Source: Nitrosarchaeum sp. (GTDB lineage Archaea; Thermoproteota; Nitrososphaeria; Nitrososphaerales; Nitrosopumilaceae). Taken from it: a DNA stretch of 64,000 nt. Below the pieces are notes generated by a model. The model saw nothing but the letters and a program-made list of their open reading frames with translations, was not told the origin of the DNA and did no database searches. This document shows, one piece after another, positions 57,719-64,000 of this stretch. Every line of letters begins with the position of its first letter. Position 1 is the stretch's first letter. The DNA lies in NCBI GenBank assembly GCA_002737445.1, contig NSIR01000004.1:36091-100090 (forward strand), given 5' to 3'. The position numbers were made by a program, and so were the translations under genes.

Positions 57719-57821
57719 CTGTACGTAAATAACATATTTTTAAAATAATTAAAAAAAAATAAACTTTTGAATCATATTTTTTTATGATATGAATTAAATT
57801 CCTCTATTTTTAATTAAAAAC

Positions 57822-58223
57822 ATGAAGGGAGATGTTTTACTACAAAATATCAAAGTTATTGGGCTTGTTCCAATGTTTACTGGAAAAAAAGCCAAAGATA
57901 TCAATTTACTTATTCGTGAAGCCATACTTACAAAATTAGGAAAAAATATTGATAATGTACAAAAAAGATGTGCAGGCAAGCCATTATCTCTTACTGTCTC
58001 TTTTTTACTACATGCTACCACTCTAAATAAAAAAGACTTAGACACACTATCAGATAATTTGATAAAAATACTTGGTGATGAGTTATCTACAAAAAAAGAA
58101 TCTCTAAAGGGATTGGAAATTATTAAAGATACTACATTAATACGCCGAATAATCTTGGAAAAAATCCTAATTAAAAAAGATCTAAAGGAAGAATTTTCTT
58201 TTTCTATTTATGAATGGGATTAA
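57822..58223 (+). CDS. Unknown protein, weak RusA-like resemblance
   Basis: This 133-residue basic protein has a first strand ILLQNIKVIGLVPMFTGKKA-like, helix DINLLIREAILTKLGKNI, strand KPLSLTVSFLLHATTLNKKD and helix LDTLSDNLIKILGDELSTKK. The K-x-D-x-D-x3-D-N-x2-K string after the strand resembles RusA-type Holliday junction resolvases (D-x2-N-x3-K), but this is weak. The C-terminus is Lys/Ile-rich. It stands alone. No confident family. Confidence 0.55.
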   Translation: MKGDVLLQNIKVIGLVPMFTGKKAKDINLLIREAILTKLGKNIDNVQKRCAGKPLSLTVSFLLHATTLNKKDLDTLSDNLIKILGDELSTKKESLKGLEIIKDTTLIRRIILEKILIKKDLKEEFSFSIYEWD

Positions 58224-58368
58224 AAAATAATTTCTAATTTTATAAAATTAAAATCTTTTAATTGATTCAAAACTATGGTGTGAAACTAGGCACAATCTTT
58301 TTTGCTTTACATTGAAATTTACTCAAAATAGCCAAAGCTTTAATTCAATAATTATTTGGTTTTAGTTT

Positions 58369-60243
58369 ATGCGTATATTACAATTACATTGTGACAGCAT
58401 TGAATACACTCCTACCAAAAAAGAGATAAAAAGTGCTGAGGAAATCACTCCACAAACAATCCAATTATCTGAAATAGTTGTAGCTTTTGTGGCAATTGAA
58501 CAAGGTGATGATTCCTCTGTTGCACAAAATGCAATATCTCAAATAAAAAAAAGTATGGGGAAAATTGGCTGCAAAAAATTATTACTATATCCATATGCAC
58601 ACCTTAGCTCAAGTTTAGCATCACCATCAATTGCCTTATCTTTACTCAAAGAAATGGAATTAGCTGTACCTGAGTTTGAAGTATCTCATTCCCCATTTGG
58701 TTGGACAAAATCATACAAACTTCAAGTAAAAGGTCACCCACTTGCTGAAAGTTTCAAAGTTGTAACCAAAGAAAATACTGGAGAGAAAAATCAAGGCGAG
58801 GAAAAAGAATTAACCTCTGATGCTCTGAAAAGTGAATCAAAAATTACTTCGTACTGGAAAATACTTTCACCTGATGGGACATTGAGTAATATTGGTGATT
58901 TTAATTTTTCAAAATATCCTAAACTTGAAATCCTTGCAAAATATGAATCTGCAAAAAAACGCGCTGTAGATGAACCGCCACCACATGTTGCATTAATGAA
59001 AAAAATGGGTATTGCAGATTACGAACCAGCATCTGATTCTGGAAACATGCGTTTTTTTCCAAATGGTCGTTTAATAAAATCATTAATTGAAAGATACGTT
59101 ACAGATAGAGTCAAAGAGTATGGCGGATTTGAAGTTGAAACTCCAATCATGTATGACTCGCATCATCCAAGCATGGTTAGTTATTTCAATCGATTTCCTG
59201 CAAGACAATACAATATTGATTCAGAAGGTAAAAAATTATTTTTACGATTTGCAGCATGCTTTGGACAATTTCTTATGGCAAACGAATATCAAATGTCATA
59301 CAAGACGTTACCTTACAAATTATACGAATTAACTCGTTATAGTTTCAGACGAGAACAATCAGGTGAACTAGTTGGATTAAGACGACTACGTGCATTTACA
59401 ATGCCAGACTGTCATGCATTTTGTAAAGATATGGAACAATCAATTAAGGAAATTAAAATAAGATTTGACTTGTCACATAGCGTTTTAAATGAACTTGGAA
59501 TTAATGACTCTGATTATGAAATGGCTATTAGATTTACAGAGGACTTTTACAATGAAAATAAATCTGCAGTTGAAGAACTAGTCAAAAAACATGGTAGACC
59601 AGTACTAGTTGAAATGTGGAAAGAGAAATTCTTTTATTTTGTTTTGAAATGGGAATTTAATTTCATAGATAATACTGGTAAAGCTTCTGCACTTTCTACT
59701 GATCAAATAGATGTTGAAAATGGAAATCGATATGGAATTGAATTTGTAGATGAACACAATGTTCGCAAAAATCCAATCATTTTACACAATTCCCCAAGTG
59801 GTGCAATTGAACGAATTATCTACGTTCTATTGGAAAAAGCTGCACAAGATATCAAGGAAGGAAAAAAACCTCAATTCCAGCTATGGCTTGCACCAACACA
59901 AGTGCGAATAATTCCCCTTAAAGAAGAATTTACAGAAATATGTGAGATATTGGCAGATAAATTATCTTTACACAACATTCGTGTGGATATAGATGATAGA
60001 AATGAAAGCATTGGTAAACGAATTCGTGATGCTGAAAAAGATTGGGTTCCATACACACTTGTAATTGGAGAAAAGGAAGCAAATTCGAAAAATCTAAGTA
60101 TTCGAGATAGAAAAACAGGAGATGTTAGAGAATTGACTTTTGATGATTTTATTATTGAAATAAGTGAGCAAACCCAAAACAAACCATTTACTGGATTGAA
60201 TCTTCCAAAATATCTCTCACATAGACCGCAACTAATGGTGTAA
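58369..60243 (+). CDS. thrS: Threonyl-tRNA synthetase, archaeal type
   Basis: This 624-residue protein has the archaeal N-terminal editing domain, related to D-aminoacyl-tRNA deacylase (MRILQLHCDSIEYTPTKKEI through KKLLLYPYAHLSSSLASPSI), then the class II core: motif 1-2 region MRFFPNGRLIKSLIERYV and PIMYDSHHPSMVSYFNRFPA, LVGLRRLRAFTMPDCHAFCK (with the zinc-related Cys and His), motif 3 SPSGAIERIIYVLLEKA, and the anticodon domain at about 500-600. It charges tRNA-Thr and clears Ser-tRNA-Thr. The agmatinase gene starts 2 bp after its stop. A TATA-like GCTTTAATTC lies about 30 bp before. Confidence 0.96.
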   Translation: MRILQLHCDSIEYTPTKKEIKSAEEITPQTIQLSEIVVAFVAIEQGDDSSVAQNAISQIKKSMGKIGCKKLLLYPYAHLSSSLASPSIALSLLKEMELAVPEFEVSHSPFGWTKSYKLQVKGHPLAESFKVVTKENTGEKNQGEEKELTSDALKSESKITSYWKILSPDGTLSNIGDFNFSKYPKLEILAKYESAKKRAVDEPPPHVALMKKMGIADYEPASDSGNMRFFPNGRLIKSLIERYVTDRVKEYGGFEVETPIMYDSHHPSMVSYFNRFPARQYNIDSEGKKLFLRFAACFGQFLMANEYQMSYKTLPYKLYELTRYSFRREQSGELVGLRRLRAFTMPDCHAFCKDMEQSIKEIKIRFDLSHSVLNELGINDSDYEMAIRFTEDFYNENKSAVEELVKKHGRPVLVEMWKEKFFYFVLKWEFNFIDNTGKASALSTDQIDVENGNRYGIEFVDEHNVRKNPIILHNSPSGAIERIIYVLLEKAAQDIKEGKKPQFQLWLAPTQVRIIPLKEEFTEICEILADKLSLHNIRVDIDDRNESIGKRIRDAEKDWVPYTLVIGEKEANSKNLSIRDRKTGDVRELTFDDFIIEISEQTQNKPFTGLNLPKYLSHRPQLMV

Positions 60244-60245
60244 AA

Positions 60246-61127
60246 ATGAGTTTTCTTGATTTATACATGAATAGAAATCCTCTGATTACTGCCTCCTCAA
60301 GTGATACCACACCTGTTGCAACTGTCTTTGGAATTCCATTTGATTCTACACATTCATACAAACCTGGTTGTAGATTTGGACCGGATGTAATCCGTGATGC
60401 ATTTAACAATATTGAGATATTTCATCCCAAATTTGGCATTGATCTTGAATCTGTAAATATCGAAGATCTTGGAAACACCACTCACACTGTTTTGGTAAGT
60501 GAAATGATTGACATGGTTGGTAAAATCACAAAAGAGTTGGTTGCAAAGCAAAGACAATTATTCATTTTAGGTGGTGAGCATTCCCTCACATATGGCACAT
60601 ACATGAGTTTTCCAAAAGAGACAGGATATGTTGTATTTGATGCACATTATGATTTACGAGACGAATATGCAAATGTAAAACTAAGTCATGCAGCATATCT
60701 TCGCCGAATTGTAGAGCAAAGAGGGGCTGAAAATATTTTACATGTTGGTGCTAGAGCATTTGTTAAGGAAGAACTTGAATTTTTAAAAGAAAATAAAATC
60801 CAAACAATCTCTGATAGACAAATTAGAGAAGGTAAAGGTCCACAATTACTAGGTGAATTTGTTTCCTCATTTGATTCTCTGTATACAAGTTTTGATCTTG
60901 ATGTATTAGATCCTGCATATGCACCTGGTGTTGGAAATCCAGAGGCTGCAGGAATGACTTCTCGTGAATTATTTGATTTAATTTATGCACTTGAAAATAA
61001 TAAAGTAACTGGAGTTGATATCGTGGAACTAAATCCACAATATGATAATGGTTCTACTGCATCTATTGCAGCAAAAATAATCTCTACATTGATTGCTATG
61101 AATTTAACTCGTTCAGATTTTAAATAA
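60246..61127 (+). CDS. speB: Agmatinase / arginase family ureohydrolase
   Basis: This 293-residue protein has the ureohydrolase signature sites: LGGEHSLTYGTYM, VFDAHYDLRDEYANVKLSHA (metal D-A-H-x-D), SFDLDVLDPAYAPGVGNPEA (D-x-D-x-x-D-P) and GMTSRELFDLIYALEN. The family hydrolyses agmatine to putrescine and urea (or arginine, formiminoglutamate). In archaea agmatinase function is common, as polyamine synthesis starts from arginine via agmatine. A known alternative in other members is a different guanidino substrate. Starts 2 bp after thrS, so co-transcribed. Confidence 0.92.
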   Translation: MSFLDLYMNRNPLITASSSDTTPVATVFGIPFDSTHSYKPGCRFGPDVIRDAFNNIEIFHPKFGIDLESVNIEDLGNTTHTVLVSEMIDMVGKITKELVAKQRQLFILGGEHSLTYGTYMSFPKETGYVVFDAHYDLRDEYANVKLSHAAYLRRIVEQRGAENILHVGARAFVKEELEFLKENKIQTISDRQIREGKGPQLLGEFVSSFDSLYTSFDLDVLDPAYAPGVGNPEAAGMTSRELFDLIYALENNKVTGVDIVELNPQYDNGSTASIAAKIISTLIAMNLTRSDFK

Positions 61128-61189
61128 TTGGTTTGTATGACTATCTTTTTTGATCTTTATATGATAAATGACTTTGATGGAAAAATTAA

Positions 61190-61771
61190 ATGTTAAATAA
61201 TTTACGAGGTGTACTTGCACCATCACTTGAAAAAATTGGCAAAGTATTTGCATCAACTGGACTTTCTCCAAACTTTTGGACTGGTGTAGGCTTGATATTT
61301 GCACTTGCATCTGCAATAATTTACGGACTAGGAATTGAACATGGATTAATTATTGGCGGAATTTTATTACTTGTATCTGGATTTTTTGATCTAGTTGATG
61401 GTCAAGTTGCAAGAGTTACTGGTAAAACTTCTCTAAAGGGCTCTTATCTTGATTCCATGTTTGATAAAATTGCCGAGGTTGCAATTTTTTTGGGATTACT
61501 TGTTGGTGGATATGCACAACCATATCTTGTCTTACTTGCAATTACTTTGTCATTACTTGTAAGTTATGCTCGAGCAAAATCTGATATATTGAATATAAAA
61601 TTACAGGGAGTGGGAATTGGAGAGCGAGCAGAGCGCTTACTAGTTGTTGCGATTATTGGAATTATTGGATACATGGAACTTGCAGTTATTCTAGTGGTTG
61701 TAATTGCAGGAATTACTTTGATTCAAAGAATGATTGTAACTAGTAAAAATATTCAAGAAAAATCAAATTAA
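61190..61771 (+). CDS. CDP-alcohol phosphatidyltransferase (archaeal phospholipid synthesis)
   Basis: This 193-residue membrane protein has the perfect family motif: DGQVARVTGKTSLKGSYLDS followed by MFDK (D-G-x2-A-R-x8-G-x3-D-x3-D), plus six helices. It transfers an alcohol phosphate (often inositol or glycerol phosphate) to a CDP-activated lipid, here CDP-archaeol, at the inner face of the membrane. The myo-inositol or archaetidylinositol phosphate subgroup is likely by length and archaeal origin, but serine or glycerol acceptors are possible. It follows the agmatinase gene by 62 bp. Start ATG 61190. Confidence 0.93.
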   Translation: MLNNLRGVLAPSLEKIGKVFASTGLSPNFWTGVGLIFALASAIIYGLGIEHGLIIGGILLLVSGFFDLVDGQVARVTGKTSLKGSYLDSMFDKIAEVAIFLGLLVGGYAQPYLVLLAITLSLLVSYARAKSDILNIKLQGVGIGERAERLLVVAIIGIIGYMELAVILVVVIAGITLIQRMIVTSKNIQEKSN

Positions 61772-61841
61772 GCCCTTTTCAAACATGAATTCCCTAAAAT
61801 AGAAATTAACTAACGTTTTTTTATATTGACGCGTTCTAGTA

Positions 61842-61921
61842 ATTGCTTGATGATGAAGAATAATAGAGCATTGATTGAACGTTCAAAATGATACACTGTT
61901 TCACGATCTGAGTTGAGCAAT
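61842..61921 (+). ncRNA. Probable C/D box sRNA
   Basis: A C box ATGATGA (61850-61856) and a D box CTGA (61908-61911) lie 62 nt apart end to end. Between them is a D'/C'-like pair (TTGA at 61871-61874; AATGATA near 61887-61893), which divides the RNA into two guide regions of suitable length. The flanks ATTGCT (61842-61847) and AGCAAT (61916-61921) are perfectly complementary and would close the ends. A TATA-like TTTATATT is at 61820-61827. Archaeal C/D RNAs guide 2'-O-methylation of rRNA or tRNA with fibrillarin, Nop5 and L7Ae. The D'/C' boxes are imperfect. It sits in the gap between a plus- and a minus-strand gene. Confidence 0.6.
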
Positions 61922-61939
61922 AAAATATAATTAAAAATA

Positions 61940-62227
61940 CTAGCGTAGTTTTCCACGTTGTCTTCTACTATCTTCTGATCTAATTTTTAAGATTTTGAAA
62001 TGAATTGCACAAGAAATACAATATGTTTTCAATACGGTAGGGGATGCAATGTATGCCCCTTGTGCACGTAATTCTTTAGCCAAAGTATGCTCTACTAGAT
62101 TTAGTCTAGATGTAACTTTTTTTGCTTTGTCTTTTGGGACAGTTGATCCACAGTTTGTGCACTGGACTGTACCTGAAGAGCCTTTCCCCCCTTTTGTACG
62201 ACCTCTACTTGCACGTTTTAGTGGCAT
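61940..62227 (-). CDS. rps26e: Ribosomal protein S26e
   Basis: This 95-residue protein is S26e: basic N-terminus (PLKRASRGRTKGGKGSSG), zinc ribbon CTNCGSTVPKDKAKKVTSRL with the second Cys pair in YCISCAIHFKILKIRS, and the closing EDSRRQRGKLR. In the eukaryotic ribosome S26e lies at the mRNA exit channel; it is present in Crenarchaeota, Thaumarchaeota and relatives, which supports the taxon. Its 3' end faces the C/D box sRNA, 18 bp away on the other strand. Confidence 0.95.
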   Translation of the reverse strand: MPLKRASRGRTKGGKGSSGTVQCTNCGSTVPKDKAKKVTSRLNLVEHTLAKELRAQGAYIASPTVLKTYCISCAIHFKILKIRSEDSRRQRGKLR

Positions 62228-62404
62228 GAAAATATTCTGATTTTCCTTCCTTATATTCTTGTTTGCGATATTTGATTTTTTTCTAAATTATTACTTTACA
62301 TTTTGTGATACTTGATAATTTATGACTAGAGATCACAAAATTGGTCCCATATTTTTTTATGAAAATTGATCATTATATAAGTAATTAAATTACGCTAAAA
62401 ATAA

Positions 62405-64000
62405 TTGAACTCTAAATTTAACATTGGATTGTTCATACTAGGTGCATTTTTAATCTCTGCAATTTTTCTTACTGGTGTCAATCAAGCATTTGCACCAAGT
62501 GATACAACGCCTCCAACATTTACAGCATCAAGAACTGCATTAAACACAATTGTATTGACCTTTAGTGAACCAGTATCTGGCACTGCAATAACTAATTCAT
62601 TTACAGTTTCTGGCATCACTTCACCAAATGTAGTTAAGAATACTGCTCCAACTAACAGTAATACACTCACACTTACCACCACTGGATTAACATCACCTAG
62701 TTCTACACATACAGTAACATATGTTGCAAATACTGGTGATATAAAAGATGCAGCAAGTAATGAAATAGCTAACGGTGCAACTGCAACTACTACATCTTTT
62801 ACTCTTCCAACATTTACCGCATCAAGAACTGCATTAAACACAATTGTATTGACATTTAGTGAATCTGTAACAGGTTCTGCAATACCTGGCTCATTTACAG
62901 TTGCTGGTGCATCATCTGTTACAAACACTGCTCCAACTAACAGTAATACACTCACACTTACCACCACTGGATTGACATCATTTACTAGCACGCATGCAGT
63001 AACTTATGTTGCGGCAATTGGCGATATAAAAAATTCAGCAAATAATGAAATACAAGATAACACCACTAATTCTGGAACAACTGCAATAAAACCCACATTT
63101 GTCTTGGCTGCATTAACCAAGGCAAGTGGCGTACTAGATATTACATTTTCAAGGGATATAGATAACACACCAATTTCTGATGTAGATCTTGCACAATTAT
63201 TTCTTAGTGAAACTGGTAAAGTTAATCAAGTTCCACTAACTGGCGCAACAATAAACACTGTAGGTAACAGTACAACTATTTCAATTACTTTGAGTGTATC
63301 TCAAAGACAATTATTATCTACATTATCTGGACTCGAACTAGATATTGCCTCAGGTGCAGTAAAGGACACTAGTGGTAATACCATACTTGCGGCATCTGAT
63401 AAACCTCTAGTAACAACACTTGATAAAACACCTCCAACATTTACCGCATCAAGAACTGCATTAAACACAATTGTATTGACATTTAATGAATTTATAACTG
63501 GTACTGGAATAAACAACTCATTTACAGTTGCTGGTGCATCATTTGTTGCAGTTAATACTGCATCAACAAATACACTTTTTGATGCAGATCTAACTGACAC
63601 TGCAGATACTCCAGATGGTAAAGACATAACTGTCGGAAGTGCTCCACACGGAATCGCCATAAGTGGAACAAAGGCGTATGTGACAAATGTTGCCAGTAAC
63701 TCTGTATCCGTAATTGATCTTTCAACAAATACACTTGTTGATGCAGATCCAAATGACGCTACAAATAGTCCAGCTGGTAAAGACATAGCTGTCGGAAATA
63801 TTCCATACGGAATCGCCATAAGTGGAACAAAGGCGTATGTGGCAAATCCTATCAGTAACTCTGTATCTGTAATTGATCTTTCAACAAATACACTTGTTGA
63901 TGCAAATGGTGCATCTGCTGGTAACGACATAACTGTCGGAAGTAACCCATACGGAATCGCCATAAGTGGAACAAAGGCGTATGTGACAAATTCTGGCAGT
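62405..64000 (+). CDS. Large secreted repeat protein, Ig-like and YVTN propeller repeats, 3' end beyond the window
   Basis: The frame starts at TTG 62405 (NSKFNIGLFILGAFLISAIF signal peptide, cleavage after QAFA) and stays open for 532 codons to the right edge. After the signal come Ig-like (Big/SwmB-like) units, each beginning TPPTFTASRTALNTIVLTFS (about residues 36, 134, then a divergent unit from about 229, then one from 343). The fourth is cut short and joins YVTN-type beta-propeller repeats (GKDITVGSAPHGIAISGTKA, YVTN, SNSVSVIDLSTNTLVDA) of 48-53 residues from about residue 387. Such proteins are surface adhesins or S-layer-associated. It lies divergent from rps26e with 177 bp between. 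Confidence 0.88.
   Translation, partial: MNSKFNIGLFILGAFLISAIFLTGVNQAFAPSDTTPPTFTASRTALNTIVLTFSEPVSGTAITNSFTVSGITSPNVVKNTAPTNSNTLTLTTTGLTSPSSTHTVTYVANTGDIKDAASNEIANGATATTTSFTLPTFTASRTALNTIVLTFSESVTGSAIPGSFTVAGASSVTNTAPTNSNTLTLTTTGLTSFTSTHAVTYVAAIGDIKNSANNEIQDNTTNSGTTAIKPTFVLAALTKASGVLDITFSRDIDNTPISDVDLAQLFLSETGKVNQVPLTGATINTVGNSTTISITLSVSQRQLLSTLSGLELDIASGAVKDTSGNTILAASDKPLVTTLDKTPPTFTASRTALNTIVLTFNEFITGTGINNSFTVAGASFVAVNTASTNTLFDADLTDTADTPDGKDITVGSAPHGIAISGTKAYVTNVASNSVSVIDLSTNTLVDADPNDATNSPAGKDIAVGNIPYGIAISGTKAYVANPISNSVSVIDLSTNTLVDANGASAGNDITVGSNPYGIAISGTKAYVTNSGS
62513..63490 (+). repeat. DNA-level Ig-like repeats, three near-identical 57-bp starts
   Basis: Near-identical 57-bp segments beginning CCAACATTTACCGCATCAAG lie at 62513-62569, 62807-62863 and 63434-63490. 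They differ at only one to a few positions each. A longer second block (ACTGCTCCAACTAACAGTAA, then TACACTCACACTTACC) is shared by units 1 and 2. Nucleotide identity this high in a coding repeat suggests recent duplication or gene conversion. Confidence 0.85.
63563..64000 (+). repeat. YVTN-type DNA repeats, at least three units to the window edge
   Basis: The block GGAATCGCCATAAGTGGAAC followed by AAAGGCGTATGTG starts at 63650, 63809 and 63953, spacing 159 and 144 bp (53 and 48 codons). Another block (GATCTTTCAACAAATACACT, then TGTTGATGCA) recurs between them. The spacing differs because the linker varies (DPNDATNSPAG against NGASAG). Confidence 0.85.

Noticed and set aside
62482..62991. Minus-strand frames of 169 and 220 codons (also 63301-63963) inside the repeat protein
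   Set aside because: They are Val/Ala/Asn-rich antisense shadows of the Ig-like and YVTN repeats; the plus-strand frame has a signal peptide and known repeats.

Overview
The window reads as a piece of a mesophilic thaumarchaeal chromosome, most likely a marine ammonia-oxidising archaeon of the Nitrosopumilus type. The evidence is the combination of AT-rich DNA, eukaryote-like ribosomal proteins S25e and S26e, TFB, Alba, an ESCRT-III/CdvB division protein, a family-B DNA polymerase, a small parvulin, a PEFG-type C-terminal sorting motif, and a split methylmalonyl-CoA mutase with MeaB and epimerase as used in the 3-hydroxypropionate/4-hydroxybutyrate cycle. No ammonia oxidation genes lie in the window, so the lifestyle is inferred from relatives. 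I saw no rRNA, tRNA, insertion sequence, CRISPR array or phage segment.

Layout. 1-5.4 kb: membrane and secreted proteins of unknown role, a stand-alone Lrp/AsnC effector domain and two START-like (SRPBCC) proteins. 5.5-7.9 kb: a compact cassette of coiled-coil protein, JAMM metalloprotease, membrane zinc-ribbon protein and a small unknown. 7.9-10.4 kb: an orphan pair of Dpp/Opp-type permeases. 10.5-14.4 kb: SWIM zinc-finger protein, possible nuclease, Cys-rich microprotein, SNF2-type helicase and superoxide dismutase. 14.5-25.6 kb: an HD-domain fusion, membrane J-protein, Lrp regulator, TFB flanked by two TPR proteins, a CofH-like radical SAM enzyme, a translation-factor-like pseudo-GTPase and ketol-acid reductoisomerase. 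25.6-32 kb: the methylmalonyl-CoA branch (small subunit, MeaB, large subunit, epimerase) with an M1 aminopeptidase between its two parts. 32-39.6 kb: one long minus-strand run of dCMP deaminase, DNA polymerase B, SemiSWEET, triosephosphate isomerase, pyruvate phosphate dikinase and an HTH-CBS regulator, with cdvB diverging from its head.

40-50.9 kb: MscS channel, VIT1/CCC1-like transporter, PEFG-CTERM protein, MFS transporter, Hef-type helicase, parvulin, FMN-binding protein, UbiA prenyltransferase and aldo/keto reductase. 51-57 kb: YHS microprotein, asparagine-synthase-like protein with a zinc ribbon, HTH regulator, Alba, Rpo6, cyclophilin-like protein, S25e and a CBS-TrkH potassium transporter fusion. 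57-64 kb: threonyl-tRNA synthetase, agmatinase, CDP-alcohol phosphatidyltransferase, a probable C/D box sRNA, S26e, and the start of a large secreted protein made of Ig-like repeats and YVTN propeller repeats that runs off the right edge.

Functionally the window joins carbon fixation (methylmalonyl-CoA to succinyl-CoA), gluconeogenesis (PPDK, TPI), replication and division (PolB, dCMP deaminase, CdvB), and core expression machinery (TFB, Rpo6, Alba, S25e, S26e, ThrRS). A recurring theme is very small Cys/His proteins of 30-60 residues that standard gene callers tend to miss. I add about a dozen short genes found by translating the gaps between long genes.
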